Below are positions 52,913 through 63,114 of a stretch of 64,000 nt of DNA, piece by piece; position 1 is the stretch's first letter, and each line of letters starts with the position of its first letter. The DNA is from Exiguobacterium sp. s146 (GTDB taxonomy: Bacteria; Bacillota; Bacilli; Exiguobacteriales; Exiguobacteriaceae), in the NCBI RefSeq assembly GCF_018618415.1, contig NZ_JACSMA010000001.1, forward strand, positions 1,054,001-1,118,000. Reading direction: 5' to 3'. The position numbers and the translations under genes were made by a program. The notes under the pieces are model-generated. The model was not told where the DNA came from, searched no databases, and saw nothing but the letters and a program-made list of their open reading frames with translations.

Positions 52913-55627
52913 ATGGAACAGACGAACGTATTAGACGCTTTCAAATCTCGGACGCAGTTCGAGGTCAATGGACAAGCGTACGATTATTACCGGCTTAAAA
53001 AGCTTGAAGAAGAAGGGGTGACGGAACTTAGTCGACTTCCGTACTCGATTCGTGTCTTGCTCGAATCGGTGCTTCGCCAACAGGATGGCCGCGCCATCAC
53101 GAAAGAACACGTCGAAAACTTGGCTAAATGGGGTACTGCCGAAGTTTCGAAAGACATCGATGTTCCATTCAAACCGGCTCGCGTCGTCCTTCAGGACTTT
53201 ACGGGGGTTCCGACGGTCGTTGACCTCGCCTCGCTTCGCAAAGCAATGAGCGATCTCGGGGGAGACCCGAACAAAATCAACCCAGAAATCCCGGTCGACC
53301 TCGTCGTCGACCACTCGGTCCAAGTCGATGCGTACGGATTTGCCGGCGCACTCATGAAAAACATGGACATCGAGTTCGAGCGCAACGAAGAGCGTTACAA
53401 GTTCTTGCGTTGGGCGCAGACAGCGTTCGATAACTATCGTGCCGTACCGCCTGCGACAGGGATCGTTCACCAAGTCAACTTGGAGTACTTGGCTTCGGTC
53501 GTCCTCGAGAAGAACGATGGTGAAGGCAATGTCGCGTATCCAGATTCACTCGTCGGGACAGACTCGCACACGACGATGATCAACGGTCTCGGCGTCCTCG
53601 GATGGGGTGTCGGTGGAATCGAAGCCGAGGCGAGCATGCTCGGCCAACCGTCTTACTTCCCGGTACCAGACGTCGTCGGCGTCAAAATCATCGGTGAAGT
53701 CAATCCGGGTGTCACAGCGACAGACGTCGCGCTCGTCGTCACCGAGATGCTCCGTAACGAGAAAGTCGTCGGCAAGTTCGTCGAGTTCTTCGGTCCATCG
53801 CTTCACACGATGCCGCTCTCAGACCGGGCCACGATTGCCAACATGGCACCAGAATACGGTGCGACTTGTGGCTTCTTCCCAGTCGACACCGAGACGCTCA
53901 ACTACATGCGCACGACAGGTCGCCCAGAAGAATTGATCGACCTCGTCGAAGCGTATTCGAAAGCGAACGACTTGTTCTACACGCCAGACCAAGCGGATCC
54001 GTCATTCACGAAGACGCTCACGCTCGATTTGTCGAAAGTGGAACCGTCACTTGCTGGACCGAAACGTCCACAAGACCGAATCAACTTGTCAGACCTTCAG
54101 TCAGCATTTGTCGACAGCGTGACGGCACCAGCCGGACACAGCGGTTTCGGACTTGACCGGGCTGAGCTCGACAAAACGGCAGCTGTCAACTACACGGACG
54201 GCGCTGTCGACATGCGCACGGGTGACGTGGCGATTGCAGCCATCACGAGCTGTACGAACACATCGAACCCATACGTCATGGTCGGCGCAGGTCTCGTCGC
54301 GAAGAAAGCCGTTGAACGTGGTCTCACGGTTCCTAAATTCGTGAAGACGTCGCTCGCACCGGGCTCGAAAGTCGTTACCGACTACCTCGACAAAGCCGGT
54401 CTCACGCCATACCTTGACCAACTCGGTTTCAACACCGTCGGTTACGGCTGTACGACATGTATCGGCAACTCGGGTCCGCTCGACCGCGAAGTCGAAGAAG
54501 CGATCACATCGAACGATTTGCTCGTCTCGTCGGTCCTCTCGGGGAACCGTAACTTCGAAGGCCGCGTCCACCCACTTGTAAAAGCGAACTTCTTGGCGTC
54601 ACCGCCACTCGTCGTCGCATACGCGCTCGCCGGGTCGGTCAACTTCGATATCATGAACGAGTCGTTCGGAACGGACAAAGATGGCAATGAAGTCTTCTTC
54701 AAAGACATCTGGCCATCGAACGATGAAATCAAGATGGTCGTTCAAGACGTCGTCTCACCGGAAGCGTTCCGCAAAGAGTACGATACAGTGTTCACGGGCA
54801 ATGAACGTTGGAACGCGCTTGACGTCCCAGAAGGCAACTTGTATGACTTCTCAGACGACTCGACGTACATCCAAAACCCACCGTTCTTCGAAAACCTCGA
54901 GCCAGAGGCTGGAGAAGTTCACGCATTGAACGGCCTTCGTGTCATCGGGAAGTTTGCCGATTCGGTCACGACCGACCACATCTCACCGGCCGGTGCGTTC
55001 TCGAAGACGACACCAGCTGGACAGTACCTTCAGTCGAAGGGCGTCGCACCGCTCGACTTTAACTCGTACGGCTCACGTCGTGGGAACCACGAAGTCATGA
55101 TGCGTGGGACGTTTGCGAACATTCGCATTCGTAACCAAGTCGCACCAGGCACTGAAGGCGGCTTCACCACGTACTGGCCGACCGGCGAAATCATGCCGAT
55201 GTATGATGCAGCCATGAAGTACAAAGAGCAAGGTACAGGCCTCGTCGTCTTCGCAGGAAACGACTACGGTATGGGCTCGTCGCGTGACTGGGCAGCCAAA
55301 GGAACGAATCTTCTCGGCATCCGTGCCGTCATCGCACAGAGCTTCGAACGGATTCACCGCTCGAACCTCGTCATGATGGGCGTCTTGCCACTCCAGTTCA
55401 TGGACGGGGAGTCGGCCGACTCTCTCGGACTCACAGGCGAAGAAGCGATCGACATCCAAGTCGACGAGTCAGTCCGCCCACGTGATATCCTGAACGTCAA
55501 AGCAACACATGAGAACGGCACAGTGACCGAGTTCAAAGTCGTCGCTCGCTTCGATTCTGAAGTCGAGATCGATTACTACCGTCACGGTGGCATCTTACAG
55601 ATGGTTCTCCGCAACAAATTGAAGTAA
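52913..55627 (+). CDS. acnA: Aconitate hydratase
   Basis: 904 residues, full-length IRP1/AcnA-type aconitase converting citrate to isocitrate through cis-aconitate in the TCA cycle. Fe-S ligands are seen in [10 protein letters not shown] and [13 protein letters not shown] (Cys-x2-Cys). Other marks are [43 protein letters not shown] and [21 protein letters not shown] lies 9 bases before the ATG. The upstream region carries CcpC-like, cre-like and dyad elements. B. subtilis aconitase also binds RNA when apo; this cannot be tested here. Confidence 0.97.
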   Translation: MEQTNVLDAFKSRTQFEVNGQAYDYYRLKKLEEEGVTELSRLPYSIRVLLESVLRQQDGRAITKEHVENLAKWGTAEVSKDIDVPFKPARVVLQDFTGVPTVVDLASLRKAMSDLGGDPNKINPEIPVDLVVDHSVQVDAYGFAGALMKNMDIEFERNEERYKFLRWAQTAFDNYRAVPPATGIVHQVNLEYLASVVLEKNDGEGNVAYPDSLVGTDSHTTMINGLGVLGWGVGGIEAEASMLGQPSYFPVPDVVGVKIIGEVNPGVTATDVALVVTEMLRNEKVVGKFVEFFGPSLHTMPLSDRATIANMAPEYGATCGFFPVDTETLNYMRTTGRPEELIDLVEAYSKANDLFYTPDQADPSFTKTLTLDLSKVEPSLAGPKRPQDRINLSDLQSAFVDSVTAPAGHSGFGLDRAELDKTAAVNYTDGAVDMRTGDVAIAAITSCTNTSNPYVMVGAGLVAKKAVERGLTVPKFVKTSLAPGSKVVTDYLDKAGLTPYLDQLGFNTVGYGCTTCIGNSGPLDREVEEAITSNDLLVSSVLSGNRNFEGRVHPLVKANFLASPPLVVAYALAGSVNFDIMNESFGTDKDGNEVFFKDIWPSNDEIKMVVQDVVSPEAFRKEYDTVFTGNERWNALDVPEGNLYDFSDDSTYIQNPPFFENLEPEAGEVHALNGLRVIGKFADSVTTDHISPAGAFSKTTPAGQYLQSKGVAPLDFNSYGSRRGNHEVMMRGTFANIRIRNQVAPGTEGGFTTYWPTGEIMPMYDAAMKYKEQGTGLVVFAGNDYGMGSSRDWAAKGTNLLGIRAVIAQSFERIHRSNLVMMGVLPLQFMDGESADSLGLTGEEAIDIQVDESVRPRDILNVKATHENGTVTEFKVVARFDSEVEIDYYRHGGILQMVLRNKLK

Positions 55628-55634
55628 GCCAATG

Positions 55635-55667
55635 ACCTTCCTTTTGCAAAAAAGGAAGGTTTTTTTT
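55635..55667 (+). terminator. Terminator after acnA
   Basis: ACCTTCCTTTT/AAAAGGAAGGT perfect 11-bp stem, 4-base loop, eight T. Confidence 0.94.
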
Positions 55668-55735
55668 GTGAATGTGCGAATATGAGGTGAGAGGATGACT
55701 CATATCGGGAACAGAATGGGGAGAGGGGGGAGTGT

Positions 55736-56224
55736 ATGGAACGACAGACGAAATCAGGTAAAAGCTGGTGGCAACGGCTGACGCAAAAAGAGGAAATGCC
55801 GGAGGAAGAGATTGACCTTACGCTTCCACAGTTGCGAGAAGCCATCCATGAATATGAGCAGACGTTACCGAAAGGCGTCAATCGTACGGTCTTACTCGAC
55901 GAGGCCCAAGAAATCGATTTGGCTCGACTAAAAAAACACTTGCCCGGAAAACCGAGACAGCGGTTTTATATGTCAAAAGAGACGTTTCATATCGTCCCCG
56001 AGGACGAGCGGGAATTGGTTTATGAGATGGATCAAGTGCAGCGGGCGCTCGATTTATATTTTGAACAAGAAAAAAAAATACCGTTTCGAAAATTTCAACA
56101 AACATTGCAATTGGATTTGACTCGATTACGTGAGGGTGGCTACTTGAAAGTACTGCCAAAACGGCCTTATTACGTCGTTGATGAGACGTTAATCGTGTCT
56201 TTGGAACCGAAACCGCTGGAGTGA
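55736..56224 (+). CDS. DUF3939-like cytosolic protein
   Basis: 162 residues, no signal or membrane segment. Contains DLTLPQLREAIHEYEQTLPKGVNRTVL, a RFYMSKETFHI strand, and a C-terminal winged-helix-like part (IPFRKFQQTLQLDLTRLREGGYLKVLPKRPYYVVDETL). The pattern resembles Bacillus proteins of the DUF3939 group, recalled rather than searched, so treat the label as provisional. GAGGGGGG lies before the ATG. It stands alone between acnA and the BCCT transporter. Confidence 0.65.
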   Translation: MERQTKSGKSWWQRLTQKEEMPEEEIDLTLPQLREAIHEYEQTLPKGVNRTVLLDEAQEIDLARLKKHLPGKPRQRFYMSKETFHIVPEDERELVYEMDQVQRALDLYFEQEKKIPFRKFQQTLQLDLTRLREGGYLKVLPKRPYYVVDETLIVSLEPKPLE

Positions 56225-56350
56225 CGACATACCATCGTCACTTTTTTTGACATGGCCGGCCGAGCACGTCATGGGGTTGAGTCGGGTTTACAAACTATGT
56301 TACGGTGGAAAACGTATATGAAAATAAGAAAATTGAATAGGAGTGAGATT

Positions 56351-57919
56351 ATGGAAAGGAAAAGCAAAGTAACGACCGTTTTTCTCGTTTCAGCCATCAT
56401 TACGGTCTTATTCACGATCTGGGGTGTCATCCCAGAGAGCGTCCTCGGCAACGCCAGTCTCTTAAATGTGACGACGAAACTGCAGGGCTGGCTCTCGAAC
56501 GGCTTTGGTTGGTTTTATTTACTCAGTGCGACCGGAATTCTCCTCGTCGCCATTTTTTTAATCTTCTCGAGGTTCGGGTCAATTCGACTCGGGAAAGATA
56601 CGGATCGTCCGGAATTCGGCTATCTATCATGGTTCGCCATGTTGTTCAGCGCCGGGATGGGTATCGGACTCGTGTTCTGGGGGGCAGCGGAGCCGTTGTC
56701 TCATTTTCACGCGCCGCCATTCGAGTCGGGTTCACCTGAAGGCGATGCGCGTACCGCGATGCGCTATTCGTTCTTCCACTGGGGCTTGCATCCTTGGGCG
56801 ATTTACGCGATGATCGCGCTCGCCATCGCTTACTCGACGTTCCGGAAAGGTCGCCCGGCGACAATCGGGGAGACGATCGGGTCGCTCGTCAATGACCGCT
56901 ACGAAACATCGGTCAAGCGGACGGTCGATGTGTTGGCCATCATCGCGACCGCGTTCGGTGTGGCGACATCGCTCGGCTTCGGGGCCCAGCAAATTGCCGG
57001 TGGCCTTCATTTCTTGATTCCAAGCGTACCGAATGCGTTTATGACACAGTTAGTCATCATCGCTATCGTGACCGTGCTCTATATGATCAGTGCCTCGACG
57101 GGACTCGAGAAAGGGATTCGTATCCTAAGTAATACGAACATCTTTCTCGCCATCGTCCTATTGATTGCGACGCTCATGGTCGGACCGAGTGCCTTCATCC
57201 TCGATTTGTTCACGCAGACGATCGGGACATACTTGCAACAGTTACCGTCGATGAGTTTCCGGACGGCTGCATTTGAGCCAGCGGAACGTGAATGGATCAA
57301 CGGATGGACGATCTTCTATTGGGCTTGGTGGATTTCATGGTCACCATTCGTCGGGACGTTCATCGCCCGTGTCTCGAAAGGACGTACGATTCGTGAGTTC
57401 ATCATCGGTATCCTGCTCGTACCTACCTCGTTCGGTCTACTCTGGTTCTCCGTCTTCGGAGGTGCCGCTATCTGGGCCGACTTGAACGGCGGAGCAAACT
57501 TGATTGCCACGGTCAACGAGATCGGCACGGAAGTCGGATTGTTCGCTTTGTTCGAGACGTTTGGTGGGTTTGGGACAATCCTTAGTATTGTCGCCATCTT
57601 CTTGGTCTCTGTCTTCTTTATCACGTCAGCGGACTCGGCGACATACGTGCTCGGCATGTTGTCGACGAACGGTAAACTCGTGCCACCGATGCGAATCAAG
57701 CTCGTCTGGGGATTCATTCAGTCCTCAATCGCCGCCGTACTCTTATATGTCGGTGGACTCGGAGCGCTCCAAGCGGTCGCAATCCTGGTCGCGTTCCCCT
57801 TCATCTTCGTGTTAATCCTGATGATTGTCGCCTTGTTCAAAGATTTGTCCGATGAACCGGACGAACGGGACAAGTATATTGAAGCGTATAAGCAGGAAGA
57901 AGAAGATAAGCTCGGATAA
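56351..57919 (+). CDS. BCCT-family betaine/choline transporter (OpuD-like)
   Basis: 522 residues, twelve helices. BCCT landmarks: FGYLSWFAMLFSAGMGIGLVFWG, a Trp-rich WAWWISWSPFVGTFIARVSKGRT segment in helix 8 that binds the trimethylammonium group, and SADSATYVLGMLS. Imports glycine betaine, choline or similar osmoprotectants with Na. ATG 56351 with TAGGAG upstream is chosen; the in-frame ORF extends 33 codons further but carries no family sequence. The acidic C-terminus (YKQEEEDKLG) fits an osmosensory tail. Confidence 0.92.
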   Translation: MERKSKVTTVFLVSAIITVLFTIWGVIPESVLGNASLLNVTTKLQGWLSNGFGWFYLLSATGILLVAIFLIFSRFGSIRLGKDTDRPEFGYLSWFAMLFSAGMGIGLVFWGAAEPLSHFHAPPFESGSPEGDARTAMRYSFFHWGLHPWAIYAMIALAIAYSTFRKGRPATIGETIGSLVNDRYETSVKRTVDVLAIIATAFGVATSLGFGAQQIAGGLHFLIPSVPNAFMTQLVIIAIVTVLYMISASTGLEKGIRILSNTNIFLAIVLLIATLMVGPSAFILDLFTQTIGTYLQQLPSMSFRTAAFEPAEREWINGWTIFYWAWWISWSPFVGTFIARVSKGRTIREFIIGILLVPTSFGLLWFSVFGGAAIWADLNGGANLIATVNEIGTEVGLFALFETFGGFGTILSIVAIFLVSVFFITSADSATYVLGMLSTNGKLVPPMRIKLVWGFIQSSIAAVLLYVGGLGALQAVAILVAFPFIFVLILMIVALFKDLSDEPDERDKYIEAYKQEEEDKLG

Positions 57920-57923
57920 AGCG

Positions 57924-57950
57924 AAAGGGTCTCGGTTGAGGCCCTTTTTT
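57924..57950 (+). terminator. Terminator after the BCCT gene
   Basis: AAAGGGTCTC/GAGGCCCTTT stem with one wobble, GGTT loop, then T residues. Confidence 0.88.
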
Positions 57951-57963
57951 GGTTGTAAATGTT

Positions 57964-57991
57964 TTGCAGGACCCTCTCGCTAGTGTAGGAT
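57964..57991 (+). promoter_or_regulatory. Promoter of the 58022 gene
   Basis: TTGCAG (57964-57969), 16 bases, TAGGAT (57986-57991). Confidence 0.55.
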
Positions 57992-58021
57992 AGTAAGTGA
58001 AGAAGATTGGGAGGGCATTCT

Positions 58022-58705
58022 ATGAAACAACATGTGAAAAAGCGATTGAGTTGGGTGATTTTTGCCGGAATCCTCATTGTCGGCGTCCTGCTCGCCTATA
58101 ACTTTTACTCGATCATGAACTTGAATGACGACGAGGGCCGCGTCAACCGGGCCGAACCGTTCTACACATCCGTCGTGATCGGTTATGAAGAGAAGAAACT
58201 GCCGGAGAACGGCGAGACGTTGGAAGTTCGTGAATATGAAGTGACATACGATGAAGACGGTCATTTCGTGTCTGAGGTCGTGGAAGGTCCTAACGTCGGG
58301 GCCCGGGCCGAATGGGACGGTACCGTTTATCGTGAGTTCAATCCGGACGGTGAGGAGACGAACAGCCAAGAGACGAGCTCCGGCGCCGTGGCACCGCACC
58401 CATTCCTGTCGCGCGCGACGAATGAGCAGATTCGCAAATGGCTCGACGATGGCACGCTCGGTTCGAGCGAAGGTGACGTCGATATCATCAATCGCACCGC
58501 GCAAGCGTTCGTCAAAAAAGAGTCGCCTGAGGCTGTCCCGGCAGAGTGGGTCGAAAAGTATCCATCGATTTTCAGTGAAGATGAGAATGAAGAGGCCGTG
58601 ACGTATTACGTCGATGCGAACGAGCGCATCTTGCTCGCCGCCGAATCACGCAACAACGGAAAGTTGTTCCATTCGATTCGAATGACTTCTTTTGAATCAC
58701 GATAA
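58022..58705 (+). CDS. Hypothetical anchored extracytoplasmic protein
   Basis: 227 residues. Basic N-terminus, one hydrophobic anchor (about 11-31, WVIFAGILIVGVLLAYNFY), then a soluble acidic domain with no Cys. The repeated E/D-rich strands (TLEVREYEVTYDEDGHFVSEVVEGPNVGARAEWDG) suggest a beta-rich secreted fold. No family recognised. ATG 58022 has GGGAGG 7 bases upstream; the in-frame TTG at 58007 is less likely. It could be an envelope or stress protein; no functional claim is made. Confidence 0.65.
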   Translation: MKQHVKKRLSWVIFAGILIVGVLLAYNFYSIMNLNDDEGRVNRAEPFYTSVVIGYEEKKLPENGETLEVREYEVTYDEDGHFVSEVVEGPNVGARAEWDGTVYREFNPDGEETNSQETSSGAVAPHPFLSRATNEQIRKWLDDGTLGSSEGDVDIINRTAQAFVKKESPEAVPAEWVEKYPSIFSEDENEEAVTYYVDANERILLAAESRNNGKLFHSIRMTSFESR

Positions 58706-58762
58706 CCCGGCGAGGAGCAGACTGAAACGTCGGCTCCTTTGTCGTCTAAAAAGGAGAATACT

Positions 58763-61024
58763 ATGAAACAAATCACTTTAGATCAAGTGCAATCGGACTT
58801 GACGGCGTGGGAAGCGGGCGGGCGCATCGAGGAAGCGGCGTTATTGTCTTACGCCCATTGGTCCCGCGCGACCGGGCACCGTCAAGAGTTGATTCGCACC
58901 TTGACGCTCCTCGCTTCGAGACGATTCGAAGCGCGCCAGACCATCGACCCGTTGTTACATCGTTGGGTCAAAGAATTGGAGTCACTCAACGCATTGCCGC
59001 CAGCACTACGCGTCAGTCAATTATACGAAGTGCTGCGACGTCACAAACAGCATTTGCACGTCGAATGGCCAAAATTACGGGAGACGGATTATGCGTCGAT
59101 GAAAGTCCAAATCTTGACCGAGTACGAGGCGAAGACGTCTGAATTGCTCGAGCAACTCGAACAGCTCCACGACGAGATTGAACGTGCCAAATCCGACCTT
59201 CGTGATTCGGAGTTCAAAGGTCAACTCGAGCGGTTATTCCTCGTCGTCATCGAGGCGATGCAAGAAGTGGCCGCACTCGAGGATGACACGGCTTCGCTCT
59301 TGGCGTCGATGCAAGGCAATTACTTCAGCCGTGAATCGTTCCACCGTTTTGGTGAACGGGTCGATCTCGTCAAACAGCGGCTCGCCACGATAGTCGAGCA
59401 TTTGCCGGAGCAGACGGAACAGGTCCGTTCGAGCGCCATCGAATCCCTCGAGGCGATGATTGGGCTCTCGGACGTGAAGCAACGTGTCAAAGCATGGTAT
59501 CGTTTCCTCTTGTTCCAAAAAGAACGGGAAAAGGCGGGCTTCTCGTCCAAACATCAACCATCGCTCCATCTCGTGTTCACCGGAAATCCCGGCACGGGCA
59601 AGACGACGCTCGCGCGTCTCATGGCCGAGATTTATTTTGAGCTCGGTCTACTCGCCCGTCCCGACGTCGTCGAGGCCGATCGGTCGAGTCTTGTCGGCGC
59701 GTTCGTCGGACAGACCGAGGAGCAAGTCATGAACAAAGTGAAAGAAGCCGAGGGGGGAGTCCTGTTCATCGATGAGGCGTATGCGCTCAAACGGCAGGAC
59801 GCGAGCGGAAGTGACTATGGCCAGGCCGCCATCGATACGCTCGTCGCCGCGATGACGAGTGGCGAGTACGCCGGTAAATTCGTCGTCATCCTCGCCGGTT
59901 ATCCGGAAGAGATGCGTCACTTCCTCTTGGCCAATCCGGGGTTACGTTCGCGCTTCCCGGAATCGAACCACTACGAGTTGCCGAACTATAGTGACGACGA
60001 GCTCGTCGCCATCGGGGAGAAAGTCGCCGCAGAGAACAATTACGTCCTGACGGTCGAGGCGAAACGCGCCTTGATTGCGCGCATCGACCGGGAACGGGTC
60101 GACGCCACGTTCGGGAACGCGCGCACGGTGCATAACATTCTGCTCGATGCCATGTTCAAAAAAGGGTCTCGCTTCGGTGCCGATGCCCCGCTCGACGAGA
60201 TGGCCTTGTTGACAGAAGTCGATTTCGAGATGGATGCGACCGAGGACACATCAGCCCCGACACTCGACGATTTGGTCGGGATGGACGAGGCGAAACGTCA
60301 ACTGCGTGAAATCGAAGCGCTCGTCACGATTCAAAAACGACGCCGCGAACTTGGATTGAAGACGGCACCGGTCCAACTTCATGCCGCACTCGTCGGCAAC
60401 AGCGGGACAGGGAAAACGACGTTCGCGCACCTGTATGCCCAGCTGTTGAAGAAGACCGGTTATTTGAAACGGGGACACTTGAAAGTCGTCAGCCGGGCCG
60501 ATCTCGTCAGCGGCTATGTCGGCCAGACCGCCCAAAAGACGAAAGCGGCAATCCGCGATGCGCTCGGCGGCGTGATGTTGATTGACGAAGCGTACAGTTT
60601 GAACGGCGGTCCGAACGACTACGGACGTGAAGCGATCGATACGCTCGTCGATGAGATGCCGAAACACGGGGACAACCTCGTCGTCGTCATGGCGGGTTAC
60701 GAGGCGCCGATGCGGCGATTGATCGAGTCGAACCCGGGGCTGAACAGTCGAATCAAACGTACCATCCAGTTCGAGGATTACTCGACCGACCAACTCGTCG
60801 AGATCGCCAAGACGTATGCCGCGAAATTTGGTTATACGTATGACGAGGCGGTGGAGCAAGCGCTCATGGAGCGACTGTCCGGCATCGAGCGACCAAACGC
60901 GCGAACGGCGCTGTCGTTGATTGACGAAGCCATCGCGAGACAGTCTTATCGTTTGATGGACGGACAGGCTGAAACTGAGGACTTGAATCATATTTTAGTA
61001 GTAGATATTAAGACCAAGTTATAA
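58763..61024 (+). CDS. Two-domain AAA+ ATPase, CbxX/CfqX (SpoVK-like)
   Basis: 753 residues. N-terminal helical region (1-235, coiled-coil ELLEQLEQLHDEIERAKSDLRD), AAA domain 1 (about 240-480) with Walker A GNPGTGKTT at 274, Walker B VLFIDEAYAL and sensor/Arg-finger LRSRFPE; AAA domain 2 (about 505-745) with GNSGTGKTT at 545 and VMLIDEAYSLNGG. Both sites look active. SpoVK of Bacillus has one such domain and acts in spore maturation; CbxX-type relatives remodel Rubisco. Here it is alone, with its own RBS (AAAAAGGAG) and no ESX or Rubisco genes near, so its client is unknown. Confidence 0.85.
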   Translation: MKQITLDQVQSDLTAWEAGGRIEEAALLSYAHWSRATGHRQELIRTLTLLASRRFEARQTIDPLLHRWVKELESLNALPPALRVSQLYEVLRRHKQHLHVEWPKLRETDYASMKVQILTEYEAKTSELLEQLEQLHDEIERAKSDLRDSEFKGQLERLFLVVIEAMQEVAALEDDTASLLASMQGNYFSRESFHRFGERVDLVKQRLATIVEHLPEQTEQVRSSAIESLEAMIGLSDVKQRVKAWYRFLLFQKEREKAGFSSKHQPSLHLVFTGNPGTGKTTLARLMAEIYFELGLLARPDVVEADRSSLVGAFVGQTEEQVMNKVKEAEGGVLFIDEAYALKRQDASGSDYGQAAIDTLVAAMTSGEYAGKFVVILAGYPEEMRHFLLANPGLRSRFPESNHYELPNYSDDELVAIGEKVAAENNYVLTVEAKRALIARIDRERVDATFGNARTVHNILLDAMFKKGSRFGADAPLDEMALLTEVDFEMDATEDTSAPTLDDLVGMDEAKRQLREIEALVTIQKRRRELGLKTAPVQLHAALVGNSGTGKTTFAHLYAQLLKKTGYLKRGHLKVVSRADLVSGYVGQTAQKTKAAIRDALGGVMLIDEAYSLNGGPNDYGREAIDTLVDEMPKHGDNLVVVMAGYEAPMRRLIESNPGLNSRIKRTIQFEDYSTDQLVEIAKTYAAKFGYTYDEAVEQALMERLSGIERPNARTALSLIDEAIARQSYRLMDGQAETEDLNHILVVDIKTKL

Positions 61025-61054
61025 TATAATGACCTTGAAAGCGAGGACGATTCA

Positions 61055-61474
61055 ATGCATACGATTCAGATTCCGGTCCGCTACCAAGAGACCGACATGA
61101 TGGGCATCGTCTATCATGCGAACTATTTAGTCTATCTCGAAATTGCTCGAACTGAGTTATTGCGCGAGCTCGGGGTTGAATATAAAGACATGGAACAGGC
61201 GGGCTTCGTCTCTCCGGTGACGAACGTCTCGGTTGACTATAAGAAGAGCGTCACGTTCGGGGACACGGTCCACGTCCGGGTATGGGTCGACAGCTATTCG
61301 AAGATTCGGACGGTCTATGGCTATGAATTGACCGATCAAGACGGGAATCTCGTCGGTTCGGCGAAGACGACCCACGTCGTCGTCAAACAGGGTGACTTCA
61401 AACCAATCCGTCTCGACCGCGAGTTTCCAGAGTGGCATGACATGTATATGCGTGTCATGAGTCCCGTCACATAA
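61055..61474 (+). CDS. yneP: YbgC/FcbB-type acyl-CoA thioesterase (YneP)
   Basis: 139 residues, hot-dog fold. The active motif YQETDMMGIVYHANYLVYLEIARTELLRE contains the catalytic Asp of the 4-hydroxybenzoyl-CoA thioesterase family. Hydrolyses acyl-CoA thioesters; the chain-length preference is unknown. Located 30 bases after the AAA gene, and close to plsY as in B. subtilis yneP-plsY. Confidence 0.9.
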   Translation: MHTIQIPVRYQETDMMGIVYHANYLVYLEIARTELLRELGVEYKDMEQAGFVSPVTNVSVDYKKSVTFGDTVHVRVWVDSYSKIRTVYGYELTDQDGNLVGSAKTTHVVVKQGDFKPIRLDREFPEWHDMYMRVMSPVT

Positions 61475-61549
61475 CAGTGGTTCTTTTGTACCGTCAGTAT
61501 GGTATCATATCTTGACGGTATTTTTTGTACAAAGAAAGGGGAAGATCGC

Positions 61550-62485
61550 ATGCGAAAACCATCTCTGTTGATGGTATGCTGCGCCTTGACGCTCACCTTG
61601 GTGGGCTGTAACACAAGCAACCAAAACGAAGCGGAAGAAGCCGATAACAAACCGGCTGAAACCGAGACTGAACAACGAACAGAAACGCCGGCCGATGTGC
61701 CGAAGGATACAGAAGACGAAGTGGTGGAAGAAGCTCCGGCGCCTGAAGCCGAGCCACCGGCAGAAGACAAGCCTGCGGAAGACAAGCCTTCAGAAGAACC
61801 GGCAACAGACGAGCCTGAGGGCGAAGAAAAACCTGTTGCCGAGGCACCGCCTGTGGAAGAACCGGCTCAGACGCCGAGCGAGCCGCTCGAGCAAAATGGG
61901 ACGGCGAATCTGAAACTCGATACGCTCATCCTCGTCAATAAACAAATCGCCTTGCCGGCCGGTTACAAACCGAACGACCTCGTGACGGCAAACATCGACT
62001 TCGTCGATACGGCGTCCGGGGAGCGGAGAATGCTCCGTAAAGAAGCCGCACAGGCGATCGAGAAATTGATGGCCGGTGCGAAAACGGCCGGAATCGATTT
62101 GAAAGGGACGAGCGCGTTCCGTTCATACGACTATCAAGTCCAATTGTTTAACGCTTACGTCGCCAAAGACGGAAAAGAACAAGCGATGAAGTATTCGGCA
62201 CCGCCGGGCCATTCTGAACATCAGACGGGACTCGCCATCGACGTCTCGAGCGCCTCGGTCGGGTATCAATTGACACAAAGCCTTGAGCAGACGAAAGAAG
62301 GCAAGTGGTTGGCCGACAACGCCCATAAATATGGGTTCATCGTCCGCTATCAACGTGCCTACGAAGCGGAGACGGGTTATATGTTTGAACCGTGGCACTT
62401 ACGCTACATCGGGGTGGAACATGCGACGAACGTTCACAAGACGAACGTCCCGTTCGAACGCTATCTCGAGCAATCCATGAATTAA
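61550..62485 (+). CDS. VanY/LdcB-type D-alanyl-D-alanine carboxypeptidase lipoprotein
   Basis: 311 residues. A signal peptide with lipobox LVGC (Cys about 20) is followed by a long Pro/Glu/Asp-rich low-complexity linker (25-120, PAEDKPAEDKPSEEPA repeats) and a VanY peptidase domain (150-305): SAFRSYDYQVQLF, the zinc motif SEHQTGLAID and EPWHLRY. It trims D-Ala from peptidoglycan stem peptides outside the membrane. ATG 61550 has AAAGGGG upstream. It is separated by 11 bases from plsY. Confidence 0.92.
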   Translation: MRKPSLLMVCCALTLTLVGCNTSNQNEAEEADNKPAETETEQRTETPADVPKDTEDEVVEEAPAPEAEPPAEDKPAEDKPSEEPATDEPEGEEKPVAEAPPVEEPAQTPSEPLEQNGTANLKLDTLILVNKQIALPAGYKPNDLVTANIDFVDTASGERRMLRKEAAQAIEKLMAGAKTAGIDLKGTSAFRSYDYQVQLFNAYVAKDGKEQAMKYSAPPGHSEHQTGLAIDVSSASVGYQLTQSLEQTKEGKWLADNAHKYGFIVRYQRAYEAETGYMFEPWHLRYIGVEHATNVHKTNVPFERYLEQSMN

Positions 62486-62496
62486 GGGGAATCGCG

Positions 62497-63114
62497 ATGC
62501 CTTATTTGACAGAAATCATCATGATCATCATCAGCTATCTACTCGGTTCAATCCCGTTCGCCCTCCTCGTCGGTAAGCTCGGCTATAAAGTCGATGTCCG
62601 CGAGCACGGGAGCGGGAACTTGGGCACGACGAACACGTTTCGCGTGCTCGGGAAGAAAGCCGGTACGATCGTCCTGCTAGGCGATATGGGGAAAGGCTTG
62701 GTCGCAGCGTTATTGCCGCTCCTATTCGGGAGCGAGATGAGCCTGCTCCTCGCCGGGATTCCGGCCATCATCGGCCACTCTTATCCCATCTTCGCCAAAT
62801 TCAAGGGCGGAAAATCGGTGGCGACGAGCGCGGGCGTGCTGCTCGCGGCGTTCTCGTGGTTTTTCGTCGTCGTCGTCGGTACGTTTATCGTGACGCTGCT
62901 CGTCTCAAAGATGGTGTCGCTCTCGTCGATGGCAGCCTCTGTCGTCGCACTCGTGACGGTCGTCGTCTATGGCCTCATGACGAAAGACTGGTTGCCGCTC
63001 ATCGTCATCGTCCCGCTCGCCTTGTTCATCATCATCAAGCACCGTTCGAACTGGGAACGCATCCGTGCGGGCACGGAACCGAAAGTGCCGCTGTTTCAAA
63101 AACGAAAAGGATAA
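62497..63114 (+). CDS. plsY: Glycerol-3-phosphate acyltransferase PlsY
   Basis: 205 residues, polytopic. Motifs of the PlsY family: LLGSIPFALLVGK, VREHGSGNLGTTNTFRVLGKKAG (motif 1), GIPAIIGHSYPIFAKFKGGKSVATSAGV (motif 2) and the C-terminal KHRSNWERIRAGTEPKV (motif 3). Transfers the acyl group of acyl phosphate to glycerol-3-phosphate, the first step of phospholipid synthesis. AAGGGG lies before ATG 62497; a longer frame at 62392 only overlaps the previous gene. Confidence 0.95.
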   Translation: MPYLTEIIMIIISYLLGSIPFALLVGKLGYKVDVREHGSGNLGTTNTFRVLGKKAGTIVLLGDMGKGLVAALLPLLFGSEMSLLLAGIPAIIGHSYPIFAKFKGGKSVATSAGVLLAAFSWFFVVVVGTFIVTLLVSKMVSLSSMAASVVALVTVVVYGLMTKDWLPLIVIVPLALFIIIKHRSNWERIRAGTEPKVPLFQKRKG

